DNA of 64,000 bases from Paraburkholderia sp. IMGN_8 (GTDB taxonomy: Bacteria; Pseudomonadota; Gammaproteobacteria; Burkholderiales; Burkholderiaceae). The position numbers and the translations under genes are program-made. Each line of letters begins with the position of its first letter. Position 1 is the stretch's first letter. The stretch spans positions 620,001 to 684,000 of the forward strand of contig NZ_CP150901.1 in assembly GCF_038050405.1 (NCBI RefSeq), written 5' to 3'. The notes below the pieces were generated by a model. The model saw only the letters and a list, made by a program, of their open reading frames with translations. It did no database searches and was not told where the DNA came from. This document shows, piece by piece, positions 24,419-33,632 of this stretch.

Positions 24419-27400
24419 CCGGGCCGGATTTCAGCGTCGATCGGCGGTCTGTGCTGCCGTCGCGGCAGCAGCTTTATGACGCACAGAACGTGCTGATCGT
24501 CACGCGGCCGCCGCAAGCGCCTGTGAAGCCGGCCATCGGTCAGCCGGGGTCGCGTTCGTCTTTTGTGCCCACTGAAGCGGACCTGTTCCTCGTCGTGCGC
24601 GACGACGGCAGCGTGGTCGCGTTCAACGGTCATGTCGATCTCGGCACGGGCATCGGCACCGCGCTCGCGCAAATCGTGGCGGAAGAACTGGACGTGCCGT
24701 TGACGCGCGTGTCGCTTGTGCTTGGGCACACCAGCGACGTGCCCAATCAGGGGCCGACGATTGCGAGCGCCACGATCCAGATTTCGGCGGTGCCGTTGCG
24801 CCAGGCGGCGGCACAGGCAAGGCAGTTTCTGTTGGCGGAAGCGGCTTCACGCTTCAACGTGAGTGCAGACAAGCTCGACGTGCGAGACGGTGTGGTTTTT
24901 CACCGCGACGACGACGCAGAAAAAAGCATCGCCTACGGCGAATTGATCGCGGGACGACGCATCGAACTGACGTTGGCCGGCGACGCCCCTTTGAAATCGC
25001 CGGACACGTACAAGATCGTCGGCAAGAGCACGCCGCGCGTCGATATTCCCGCCAAGGCCACTGGCGAATTAAGCTTTGTCCACGACGTGCGCGTGCCGGG
25101 TATGTTGCATGGCCGGGTGGTGCGGCCGCCCTATGCAGGCGTCGCGCAGGGCGATTTCGTGGGCAACAGCTTGCTGCATGTCGATGAGGATTCGCTCAGC
25201 GATTTGCTTGGCATCGTCAAAGTGGTGGTGATTCGTGACTTTGTCGGCATCGTGGCCGAGCGAGAGGAGGTCGCGCAGCAGGCGGTGAAGCGGCTGAACG
25301 TGCAATGGAAAGCGGCGGAAGGTTTACCGCCGCTCGAAACCAGCGAAGAAGTGGAGGCTGCGTTACGCGCGAATCCGTCTACGCGGCGCGATCTGGTGAT
25401 TGACGGCGATGTCGACGCAGCGCTCGGTGATACCCACGCGCGCTCGCTGGAACGAACGTACGTGTGGCCGTTCCAGATGCATGCGTCGATCGGGCCGTCG
25501 TGCGCGGTGGCCGACTATCGCGACGGCACGTTGAAGGTCTGGTCGGGCACGCAGAATCCGCATTCGCTGCGCGCCGATCTTGCGTTGCTGATGGCGCTCG
25601 ACGAAGCCCGTATCGAGATCGTGCGCATGGATGCGGCAGGCTGCTACGGCCGCAATTGCGCGGACGATGTCGCCGCCGACGCTGCGCTATTGTCGCGCGC
25701 GACTGGTGCTCCGGTGCGCGTGCAACTGTCGCGTGAAGACGAGCATGCGTGGGAACCGAAGGGCGCCGCGCAATTGATGGACGTGCGCGGCGCTTTAAGT
25801 GCTGAAGGCGAGCTGGCAGCGTACGATTTCGCGACACGCTATCCATCGAACGATGCGCCCACGTTGGCGTTGCTGCTGACCGGCACGGTCTCCGCGCAGC
25901 CACAGGTGTTCGAAATGGGCGACCGCACGGCCGTGCCGCCGTACGACTACCGCACGATGCGCATTGTCTGCGACGACACGCCGCCGATCGTGCGAGCGTC
26001 GTGGTTGCGTGGCGTCTCCGCGTTGCCGAATACGTTCGCGCACGAATCGTTCATTGACGAACTTGCGGCGGAGGCGGGCGTCGATCCGGTCGAATTTCGC
26101 CTGAAGCATCTGACCGATCCGCGTGCGATCGAGTTGGTCAAAGCGGTGGCCGGAAAGGCGGGCTGGGAACCGCGCAACGTCGCGTTGAAAGACGCGGACG
26201 AAGGCGACATCGCGCGCGGCAGAGGTTTCGCCTATGCCCGCTACGTGCACAGCAAATTTCCCGGCTTCGGCGCGGCCTGGTCCGCGTGGGTCGCCGATGT
26301 CGAAGTCAATCGCAAGAGCGGTGAACTCGCGGTGACGCGCGTGGTGGTCGGCCAGGACACCGGCACGATGGTCAATCCGGACGGCGTGCGCCATCAGATT
26401 CACGGCAACGTGATCCAGGCGACCAGCCGCGCGTTGAAGGAGCGCGTGACCTTCGGTGAGAACGCCGTCACGAGCCAGGAGTGGGGCGCGTATCCGATCC
26501 TGACATTCCGTGAAATGCCGGTTATCGACGTCGTGATGATGCCGCGCCACGGCGAGCCGCCGATGGGCACCGGCGAATCGGCGTCGCTGCCTGGCGCGGC
26601 AGCGATTGCCAACGCACTGTATGACGCAACCGGCGTGCGTTTTCGCCGGCCGCCGTTCACACCGGAAACGATTCGCGCCGCGCTTGCCGATGCGCAGGCC
26701 GACGAAGCGGCAGCGCGCAAAAAGAAGCGCTGGCGGTTGGGCTTTCTCGGCGCGCTGGCGACTGGCGCGGCGGGCTGGCTCGGTGCGCTGGCTTTAGCGC
26801 CACAGGCCATTGCGCCGATCACGCCGCCGCTTGCGAGCGCGTTCGCACCGGAGCTGGTCGCGCGCGGCAAACTGCTTGCTTCTCTGGGGAATTGCGCCGT
26901 TTGCCATACCGCGCACAACGGCGTGCCGAACGCCGGCGGCAAGCCGCTCGATACGCCGTTCGGTACCGTCTACAGCACCAACATCACGCCCGATGGGCAG
27001 ACCGGCATCGGCACATGGTCGCTGGAAGCGTTCGTGCGCGCGATGCGCCAGGGCATCAGCCGTGACGGACATCATCTGTATCCCGCGTTTCCGTATACAT
27101 CGTTCAGGAACACCTCCGACGACGATCTGCAAGCGCTCTATGCGTACCTGATGACACAAACGCCGGTGCGCTCACGGCCGCCCGAAACGAAGCTGGCGTT
27201 TCCGTTTAGCGTGCGTCCGCTGATGACCGCATGGAATGGGCTGTTTCTCGGCCGCAATACGTTTACCGCCCGCGCAACGCAAAGTGCGCAATGGAATCGC
27301 GGCGCCTATCTGGTGAACGGCCTCGGCCATTGCAGCGCATGCCATACGCCGCGCAACGCATTCGGCGCCGAGCAAACCGGCGCGGCCTTTATGGGGGGCG

Positions 27401-28023
27401 GCATGGCGGAAGGCTGGGAAGCGCCCGCGCTGACGACGCTTTCGAATGCACCCGTGCCTTGGAGCGAGGACGAACTGTTCAGCTATTTGCGCTTCGGTCA
27501 CGCGCCGCTGCATGGCGTGGCGGCGGGTCCGATGGCGCCGGTCGTCGGCGATCTGGCGGCGCTGCCCGACAGCGATATTCGCGCGATGACCACTTATCTG
27601 GCGTCGCTCAATCCGCTCGAACCCAATGCCGATCCGCAGACGTTGGCGCGTCAGTATGAGCAGGCCAGTGCAATCATAGGCACCGCCTCCGGCCTCGGCG
27701 CACGGCTCTTTGACGGCGCCTGCGCCGCCTGTCATCACACCGGCAGCGGGCCACAGTTGTTCGGCGCGCATCCGTCGCTGGCGCTCAACACGAATCTGCA
27801 CAGCGCGACGCCTGACAATCTGATTCGCGTGATTCTCGAGGGTATCGGCTCGCCTGCGCGGCCCGAACTCGGTACGATGCCGGCTTACCGCGACAGTTTC
27901 AACGACGCCCAGGTAGCCGAGCTCGTTTCGTATTTGCGTCAGCAATTTGCCGGCGGCAAACCCGCATGGCAGGACGTCACGGCGAGCGTCGCCAGAATTC
28001 GCGCGACGCCACGAGCCGAATGA
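24415..28023 (+). CDS. Nicotinate dehydrogenase large subunit with tri-haem cytochrome c domain (NicB type)
   Basis: A 1202-residue fusion. Residues about 1-760 are a molybdopterin-binding domain (DLGTGIGTALAQIVAEEL, LPGAAAIANALYDATG near its end). A single hydrophobic segment is near 775-800, followed by three haem c sites: CAVCH 827-831, CSACH 973-977 and CAACH 1103-1107. The P. putida NicB has the same layout and size. Electrons from ring hydroxylation would pass through the [2Fe-2S] subunit to the haems and the respiratory chain. Unlike maleamate-type nic clusters, the partners here are reductase and enamidase genes. Other N-heterocyclic acids are possible substrates. Confidence 0.88.
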   Translation: MTGPDFSVDRRSVLPSRQQLYDAQNVLIVTRPPQAPVKPAIGQPGSRSSFVPTEADLFLVVRDDGSVVAFNGHVDLGTGIGTALAQIVAEELDVPLTRVSLVLGHTSDVPNQGPTIASATIQISAVPLRQAAAQARQFLLAEAASRFNVSADKLDVRDGVVFHRDDDAEKSIAYGELIAGRRIELTLAGDAPLKSPDTYKIVGKSTPRVDIPAKATGELSFVHDVRVPGMLHGRVVRPPYAGVAQGDFVGNSLLHVDEDSLSDLLGIVKVVVIRDFVGIVAEREEVAQQAVKRLNVQWKAAEGLPPLETSEEVEAALRANPSTRRDLVIDGDVDAALGDTHARSLERTYVWPFQMHASIGPSCAVADYRDGTLKVWSGTQNPHSLRADLALLMALDEARIEIVRMDAAGCYGRNCADDVAADAALLSRATGAPVRVQLSREDEHAWEPKGAAQLMDVRGALSAEGELAAYDFATRYPSNDAPTLALLLTGTVSAQPQVFEMGDRTAVPPYDYRTMRIVCDDTPPIVRASWLRGVSALPNTFAHESFIDELAAEAGVDPVEFRLKHLTDPRAIELVKAVAGKAGWEPRNVALKDADEGDIARGRGFAYARYVHSKFPGFGAAWSAWVADVEVNRKSGELAVTRVVVGQDTGTMVNPDGVRHQIHGNVIQATSRALKERVTFGENAVTSQEWGAYPILTFREMPVIDVVMMPRHGEPPMGTGESASLPGAAAIANALYDATGVRFRRPPFTPETIRAALADAQADEAAARKKKRWRLGFLGALATGAAGWLGALALAPQAIAPITPPLASAFAPELVARGKLLASLGNCAVCHTAHNGVPNAGGKPLDTPFGTVYSTNITPDGQTGIGTWSLEAFVRAMRQGISRDGHHLYPAFPYTSFRNTSDDDLQALYAYLMTQTPVRSRPPETKLAFPFSVRPLMTAWNGLFLGRNTFTARATQSAQWNRGAYLVNGLGHCSACHTPRNAFGAEQTGAAFMGGGMAEGWEAPALTTLSNAPVPWSEDELFSYLRFGHAPLHGVAAGPMAPVVGDLAALPDSDIRAMTTYLASLNPLEPNADPQTLARQYEQASAIIGTASGLGARLFDGACAACHHTGSGPQLFGAHPSLALNTNLHSATPDNLIRVILEGIGSPARPELGTMPAYRDSFNDAQVAELVSYLRQQFAGGKPAWQDVTASVARIRATPRAE

Positions 28024-28094
28024 ATCGCTAAACGCTTCAACGCTTGAGAAAAACTACCGGCATTCCCGCAATTCTTTTGATAACGGAGAAACGC

Positions 28095-29312
28095 ATGATC
28101 ACGCGCGCAGGATGGATCTCTCGCCTCACGGTTTCGCTTTCGGTCTCGACGGCACTGTCGCTGACAGCCTTCGGCGCGAGCGCACAAACGATCAAGATTG
28201 GCGAAATCAACAGCTACAAGGCGCAGCCCGCCTTTCTCGGGCCTTACAAGAACGGCTGGAATCTCGCGCTCGAACAGGTGAATGCGGCGGGCGGCGTGCT
28301 GGGCAAACAGCTCGAAGTCGTGTCGCGCGACGACAACGGCAATCCGGGCGACGCGATCCGCGTCGCGCAGGAGTTGATTGCACGCGAGCAGGTGCAACTG
28401 CTGTTTGGCGGCTTCCTGTCGAACACCGGCCTTGCGTTGACCGACTTCGCGAAGCAGAAGAAGATTTTCTTCCTCGCCGCCGAACCGTTGACCGACAAGA
28501 TAGTCTGGGCTGATGGCAACAAATACACATACCGTTTGCGTCCTTCGACGTACATGCAGGTCGCGATGCTGGTGCCTGAAGCCGCGAAGCTGAAGAAGAA
28601 GCGTTGGGCGCTGGTGTATCCGAATTACGAGTATGGGCAGTCGGCGGTGGCGACGTTCAAGAAGCTGCTGACGGCCGCGCAGCCTGATGTGCAGTTTGTC
28701 GCCGAACAGGCGACGCCGCTCGGTAATGTCGACGCGGGCGCGGTCACGCAGGCGATTGCCGATGCGAAGCCTGATGCGATTTTTAACGTGCTGTTTGGTG
28801 CCGATCTTGGCAAGTTTGTCCGTGAGGGCAATACGCGTGGTTTGTTCAAGGACAGGAGTGTAGTGTCGTTGCTGACTGGCGAGCCGGATTATCTTGACCC
28901 GCTGGGGGCTGAAGCGCCTGGCGGCTGGATCGTTACTGGCTACCCTTGGTATTCGATCGATACCGCGGCCAACAAGAAGTTCGTCGATGCGTATCAGGCG
29001 AGGTACCACGATTATCCGCGACTGGGGTCTGTTGTTGGCTATTCTGCTTTGATGTCGATTGCTACTGGTATCAAGAAGGCTGGGTCCACTGATCCTGACA
29101 AACTTGCTGCCGCGTTTAAGGGGCTCGGGGTTGAGACGCCTTTTGGGCCGATTACTTATCGGGCGCAGGATAATCAGTCGACTATGGGGGCATATGTGGG
29201 TGTGACGGCCGTCAAGGATGGTAAGGGGGTGATGAGTTCTTATCGGTATATTGATGGTGCTAGTGTGCAGCCTTCCGATGCTGAGGTTAGGAAGTTGCGG
29301 GGCGCTGAGTAA
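28095..29312 (+). CDS. Periplasmic substrate-binding protein of the liv-type transporter
   Basis: A 405-residue protein with a signal peptide ending near AFGASA-QTIK and a type I periplasmic fold (KIGEINSYKAQPAFLGPYKNG, LEVVSRDDNGNPGDA, LLFGGFLSNTG). The ATG at 28095 follows CGGAGAAACGC; an upstream ATG at 28044 would mask the signal peptide. It is the last gene on the strand before the repeat element and separated by 71 bases from nicB. It would deliver the substrate to the fused permease. Codon use in the last 150 codons shifts to G/T-ending forms like those of the following non-coding region. Confidence 0.9.
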   Translation: MITRAGWISRLTVSLSVSTALSLTAFGASAQTIKIGEINSYKAQPAFLGPYKNGWNLALEQVNAAGGVLGKQLEVVSRDDNGNPGDAIRVAQELIAREQVQLLFGGFLSNTGLALTDFAKQKKIFFLAAEPLTDKIVWADGNKYTYRLRPSTYMQVAMLVPEAAKLKKKRWALVYPNYEYGQSAVATFKKLLTAAQPDVQFVAEQATPLGNVDAGAVTQAIADAKPDAIFNVLFGADLGKFVREGNTRGLFKDRSVVSLLTGEPDYLDPLGAEAPGGWIVTGYPWYSIDTAANKKFVDAYQARYHDYPRLGSVVGYSALMSIATGIKKAGSTDPDKLAAAFKGLGVETPFGPITYRAQDNQSTMGAYVGVTAVKDGKGVMSSYRYIDGASVQPSDAEVRKLRGAE

Positions 29313-29349
29313 AGGGGTTTTTTGCGCGTAGCGCCTGATTGGGTTTTTG

Positions 29350-30240
29350 CCTGCGCGGCGCTTTGGGTGTGTGCCTGCGGCGTTGGCCTTTCCTTGTTTT
29401 CTTAGTGGTCTATTAGCGTCGCCCCTGTGCGGGGCAGGCACTTACTTTCTTTGCCGCCGCAAAGAAAGTAAGCAAAGAAAGCGGCTTCACACCGCTAACC
29501 CTTAAGCGGGTCCCCTGGCTTGGAGGAGGTAGTGGAGCATCTGGAATCGGTGTTCTCGCGCATTCCGCGCTGGTGACAAGGCAGTCATACTTCCGGCGGC
29601 GCTGCGCGCGCCGTGGCGGTACTTCATAAAACCGTCGGGCACTTTTCGCGCCTGCGGTTGCTCAGGTGCAACGGCTTGTGTTTGCTGCGTTAGCGTAACT
29701 CGCGGCCGCGTTTCGTTCAGCGAAGTGGCCGATACTCCGACGATTCAGCGCCTCGCCGAGGCGAAGCCGATGACTCCCACCGCGCGTAAACGAAGCCGCT
29801 GGTTTCCTTGCAGACCCGTTCGCGATGCACGAGTGCGGAGTGGGACGAAGGATGCCGGATGCACGTATCTGCTGTTGGTGTTGAGAAGTACCATTCGGCG
29901 CGAGCAGCGCTGCCGGGAGTGTCAAGCGAAACGTTGACGCCAAAATGGAGGGCGGTTTTGTGAAGTACCGCGACGGCGCGCGCAGCGCCGCCGGAAGTAT
30001 GACTGCCTTGTCACTCACGCGGAATGCGCGAGAACACCGATTCCAGATGCTCCACTACCTCCTCCAAGCCAGGGGACCCGCTTAAGAATTAGCGGTGTGA
30101 AGCCGCTTTCTTTGCTTACTTTCTTTGCGGCGGCAAAGAAAGTAAGTGCCTGCCCCGCACAGGGGCGACGCTAATAGACCACTAACAAATCAAGGAAAGG
30201 CCACCGCCGCAGGCACACACCCAAAGCGCCGAGCAGGCAA
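29350..30240. repeat. Composite fold-back repeat element 2 (arms D and E)
   Basis: Arm D (29350-29640, forward) and arm E (about 29955-30240, inverted) flank about 310 bases related to the centre of element 1. Arm hairpins are 29441-29472 and 30115-30146: CTTACTTTCTTTGC, a 4-base loop, and the exact complement. The arms match each other closely over CTTAAGCGGGTCCCC, GGTAGTGGAGCATCTGGAAT and GTGACAAGGCAGTCATACTT. It fills the space between two convergent genes, and no gene or transposase is present. Confidence 0.87.
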
Positions 30241-30246
30241 AAAAAA

Positions 30247-30498
30247 CTACTCCTCCGCATCATGCTCAATAACAAACCGCTTTAAATAGGCAAGCACAGC
30301 GGCCTCCATAGCCCGATGATCAGCCGTGCTCTTAGACCCGGCATTTTCCTCATCGCCGAACAGCGTGGAAGGCGCATTATGCACATCCACCTCCTGGCCT
30401 TCGCGAAACACGCGAATCTCATGAACATCTTCGGCGTATTCGGCGATCCAATGCACCCCTTCGATGTGCACGCCTGCGCGAACAGTAGGTATCTTCAT
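30247..30498 (-). CDS. Small hypothetical protein, 83 residues
   Basis: An acidic 83-residue protein, no signal peptide. The first part (VRAGVHIEGVHWIAEYAEDVHEIRVFREG) looks like a beta-sheet with an edge helix, and the last part (DHRAMEAAVLAYLKRFVIEHDAEE) is a single helix. I do not recognise a function. It ends 7 bases from the repeat arm E and starts 157 bases from the end of the aminotransferase gene, in the same direction, so it may be transcribed with it. Base composition and codon use look coding. Confidence 0.6.
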   Translation of the reverse strand: MKIPTVRAGVHIEGVHWIAEYAEDVHEIRVFREGQEVDVHNAPSTLFGDEENAGSKSTADHRAMEAAVLAYLKRFVIEHDAEE

Positions 30499-30655
30499 GG
30501 GCGTCTCCCGACGGGTCGGACCACGGCGCCAACCCTCGCTATCACCATACGCCGTCCAGGTAGCTGGCGCGAGCCTTGTCCGGCAATTTCCTGAGGTTTT
30601 GCCGTGTAACCGGGCCGCTTCACAGCAGTCGCGCGGGCATCACTGGCGCAGCGCC

Positions 30656-31984
30656 TTACTGCACCGTCGCCAGCACGTCGCGCACGGTCTTGAAGATGTG
30701 CGCGATCTGCTCTTCGTTGATGATGAGCGGCGGCGAAAACGCGAGGATGTCGCCGGTAAAGCGCACCAGCACGCCCGCTTCGAAGCACTTCACGAACGCT
30801 TCGTAAGCCCGCGCGCCCGGCGCGCCGTCGCGCGGTTCCAGTTCCACACCGGCAATCATGCCGAGATTGCGGATGTCCTTCACATGCTTCGCGTCGCGCA
30901 GCGTGTGAGCCGCCGCTTCGAACGTCGGCGCGAGCGTTGCAGCACGCTCGAACAGGCCTTCGCGGCGATACAGATCGAGCGTCGCCACCGCTGCCGCGGC
31001 CGCGGCCGGGTGCGCCGAATACGTATAACCGTGGAACAGTTCGATCGCGCCTTGCGCGCCGCTGTTGACGATCGTGTCGTGGATCGTGCGGCTCGCCGCC
31101 ACCGCGCCCATGGGGATCGCGGCATTATTGATCGCCTTCGCCATCGTCAGCAGGTCCGGCGTCACGCCGAAGTATTCGCTCGCCGTGGCTTTGCCGACGC
31201 GGCCGAAACCGGTAATCACTTCGTCGAAAATCAGCAGGATGCCGTGCTTCGTGCAGATCTCACGCAGCTTCTGCAAATAGCCTTGCGGCGGAATCAGCAC
31301 GCCCGTGGAGCCCGCCACCGGTTCGACGATCACGGCGGCAATCGTCGATGCATCGTGCAGCGTGACGATGCGCTCGAGTTCGTCGGCGAGATGCGCGCCC
31401 CACGCCGGCTGGCCCTTCGAAAACGCGTTGTGTTCGAGGTTGTGCGTGTGCGGCAAATGATCGACCGCCGGCAGCAGCGCGCCCGAGAACGTCTTGCGGT
31501 TCGGTGCGATCCCGCCGACTGAAATGCCGCCGAAGCCCACGCCGTGATAGCCGCGCTCGCGGCCGATCAGTCGCGTGCGCTGGCCTTCGCCGCGCGCACG
31601 GTGGTATGCGAGCGCGATTTTCAGCGCGGTATCGACCGATTCGGAACCGGAATTCGTGAAGAAAATCCGATCGAGGCCGTTCGGCATCAATTCGGCGACT
31701 TTCGACGCCGCTTCGAACCCGAGTGGATGGCCCATCTGGAAGGTCGGTGCGAAGTCGAGCGTCGACAGTTGCTGGGTGATCGCGGCGATGATTTCGTCGC
31801 GGCCATGGCCGGCATTCACACACCAGAGACCCGCGCAGCCGTCGAGCACTTCACGCCCGTCCGTCGTGCGGTAATACATGCCCTTGGCCGATTCCAGCAG
31901 GCGCGGCGCAGCCTTGAACTGGCGATTGGCGGTGAAGGGCATCCAGAAAGACGACAGGTCGTCGATGACGGGGCGCGAAGTCAT
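30656..31984 (-). CDS. Class III omega-amino acid aminotransferase
   Basis: A 442-residue PLP enzyme of the omega-amino acid:pyruvate type. It should move the amino group from beta-alanine-like or other omega-amines to pyruvate. PLP-site features seen are FFTNSGSESVDTALKIALAYH, YHGVGFGG, IFDEVITGFGRVGK, and the Schiff-base Lys in LTMAKAINNA. LDGCAGLWCVNAGHGRDEI is a hallmark of the beta-alanine-pyruvate branch. The ATG is behind GAGGAGAAAA. It is divergent from a MocR-type regulator gene with several AACTGT motifs between them, the typical arrangement of a regulator and its target. Exact substrate unknown. Confidence 0.9.
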   Translation of the reverse strand: MTSRPVIDDLSSFWMPFTANRQFKAAPRLLESAKGMYYRTTDGREVLDGCAGLWCVNAGHGRDEIIAAITQQLSTLDFAPTFQMGHPLGFEAASKVAELMPNGLDRIFFTNSGSESVDTALKIALAYHRARGEGQRTRLIGRERGYHGVGFGGISVGGIAPNRKTFSGALLPAVDHLPHTHNLEHNAFSKGQPAWGAHLADELERIVTLHDASTIAAVIVEPVAGSTGVLIPPQGYLQKLREICTKHGILLIFDEVITGFGRVGKATASEYFGVTPDLLTMAKAINNAAIPMGAVAASRTIHDTIVNSGAQGAIELFHGYTYSAHPAAAAAAVATLDLYRREGLFERAATLAPTFEAAAHTLRDAKHVKDIRNLGMIAGVELEPRDGAPGARAYEAFVKCFEAGVLVRFTGDILAFSPPLIINEEQIAHIFKTVRDVLATVQ

Positions 31985-32008
31985 GATTTTCTCCTCGAAG
32001 TGGTAGCG

Positions 32009-32095
32009 AAACTGTAGCGTCCGCGGTTTAATGGCGGCATAAACAGTTGCAGCAGTGTGGCGCTAACTGTGTTGGTGAAATTGCGATAACTGTGT
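32009..32095. promoter_or_regulatory. Repeated AACTGT motifs between aminotransferase and MocR genes
   Basis: TAACTGTGT occurs as a direct repeat at 32064-32072 and 32087-32095 (23 bases, about two helix turns). AACTGT also occurs at 32009 and, inverted, as AACAGT near 32042. MocR regulators typically bind spaced direct repeats in such divergent gaps. Inferred site; not verified. Confidence 0.45.
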
Positions 32096-32183
32096 CGATT
32101 GCTTGGGCATCGCGGCCGCCTGAACCTCGCCGGCAGAACCTCGTGGGTAGTACTTGATCGGCCGCACAAACCTCCGTCCTTAC

Positions 32184-33611
32184 ATGATCGAACTGGAACT
32201 TGAGCGCGACCGCCGCGCCGCCCCGACGCTCGTCGAGCAGGTAGTTCAAGGCTTCGCGCGCGCCATCGAGGCGCAATCGCTGCGCGCCGGCGCGCTGTTG
32301 CCGTCGGTGCGTCAATTGGCGCAAAGCCATGCATTGAGCACCTTCACGGTCACGGAGGCATACAACCGTCTGGTTTCGATGGGGCTGGTGGTCGCCCGGC
32401 GCGGTTCGGGTTATCGCGTGGCGGCGCGCGCGCCATCCGCGCGAGTCGCGGCGACCGATTGGCAACCGCCGAGCCTGACCGCGACATGGCTCTTGTCCGA
32501 CGTGTTCGCCGACCATTCGGTGCCGATCAAGGCGGGCGGCGGCTGGCTGCCGAACGAGTGGATCAACGAGACCGGTTTGCAGCACGCGCTACGTGCCATG
32601 AGCCGGGTGCCGGCGGCGCGGCTTGGCGATTACGGGCATCCGTACGGCTTCGCGCCGCTGCGTGAGCGGATCGCTGAGCAACTGGACCGGCGCGGCTTGC
32701 CGGTCGACGTTTCCAACGTGTTGCTCACGCAGGGCGCCACGCAGGGGCTGGATCTGATCGTGCGCACGCTGCTGCGGGCGGGCGACGCCGTGATCGTCGA
32801 AGATCCCGGTTACTGCAATCTGCTGCAGATTCTCAAGCTGGCCGGGCTGGTCGTGCATGGCGTGCCGCGCACGCCGGCCGGCGTCGATACGGACGTGCTC
32901 GAAGCGCTGGTCGCGCAGCACAAGCCGAAGGCGATTTTCGTCAACACCACCCTGCAGAATCCGACTGGTGCGACCTTCGGCATGTCGGCCGCATTCCGTC
33001 TGTTGCAGATCGCGGAGCGCCAGCGTATGTGGGTGATCGAGGACGACGTCAGCCGTGAACTGGCGCCGCCCGGCGCGCCGCTGTTCGCCGCGATGGAAGG
33101 CTTGCAGCGGGTGCTGTACGTTGGCGGTTTTTCGAAGACGGTGACGCCGGGGCTGCGTTGCGGCTACGTGGTCGCCGAGCGCGCGGTGCTGCGCGAACTG
33201 GCGCGCACGAAGATGGCGGTGGGGTTGACGTCGTCGGAAGCGATCGAGCGGATCGTCGACAAGGTGCTGCTCGAAGGGCGCTATGCGCGTCACGTCGAAG
33301 CCGTGAACGAGCGGCTCAAAGCGGCGCATGCGACTGTCGAAGAGCGGCTCGATTCGCTCGGCCTCGAACTGTTTCACCGGCCGCGGGCCGGGTTGTTTCT
33401 GTGGGCGCGCCTGCCGATCGAGGCGGAGCGGGCCGGCGAGGTGGCGACGGCCGCGCTCGCGCACGGCATCTGGCTCGCGCCCGGCTCCTATTTCCGCCCC
33501 GACGATGCGCCGAGCGCCTGGTTCCGTTTCAACGCGCCGTACTCGACCGACGACGCGTTGTGGCGCTTCATCGAGCGAGTCGGCCAGGATTCAGGGCGGG
33601 GTTCGGTTTAG
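32184..33611 (+). CDS. MocR-type (GntR wHTH plus aminotransferase domain) regulator
   Basis: A 475-residue regulator: an N-terminal winged helix (about residues 5-75, LRAGALLPSVRQLAQSH, STFTVTEAYNRL) fused to a type I aminotransferase domain that usually senses PLP and an amino compound. The PLP lysine is K318 in GGFSKTVTPG, and QNPTGATFGMS is also conserved. The ATG at 32184 starts the homology; a TTG 30 bases upstream is rejected. It is divergent from the omega-aminotransferase gene, its likely target, and may also act on the LysE gene that it faces. Effector unknown. Confidence 0.88.
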   Translation: MIELELERDRRAAPTLVEQVVQGFARAIEAQSLRAGALLPSVRQLAQSHALSTFTVTEAYNRLVSMGLVVARRGSGYRVAARAPSARVAATDWQPPSLTATWLLSDVFADHSVPIKAGGGWLPNEWINETGLQHALRAMSRVPAARLGDYGHPYGFAPLRERIAEQLDRRGLPVDVSNVLLTQGATQGLDLIVRTLLRAGDAVIVEDPGYCNLLQILKLAGLVVHGVPRTPAGVDTDVLEALVAQHKPKAIFVNTTLQNPTGATFGMSAAFRLLQIAERQRMWVIEDDVSRELAPPGAPLFAAMEGLQRVLYVGGFSKTVTPGLRCGYVVAERAVLRELARTKMAVGLTSSEAIERIVDKVLLEGRYARHVEAVNERLKAAHATVEERLDSLGLELFHRPRAGLFLWARLPIEAERAGEVATAALAHGIWLAPGSYFRPDDAPSAWFRFNAPYSTDDALWRFIERVGQDSGRGSV

Positions 33612-33632
33612 ACCGTGCGCTGCGAGCGCCGC

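Noticed and set aside
15133..29312. Claim that the nicotinate-type cluster as a whole is previously unknown
   Set aside because: Homologues of the first three E. barkeri steps have been noted in Proteobacteria; only the extra genes and the fate of the product are open.
32184..33611. The MocR gene as a simple aminotransferase
   Set aside because: The N-terminal winged helix and the divergent position show a regulator.
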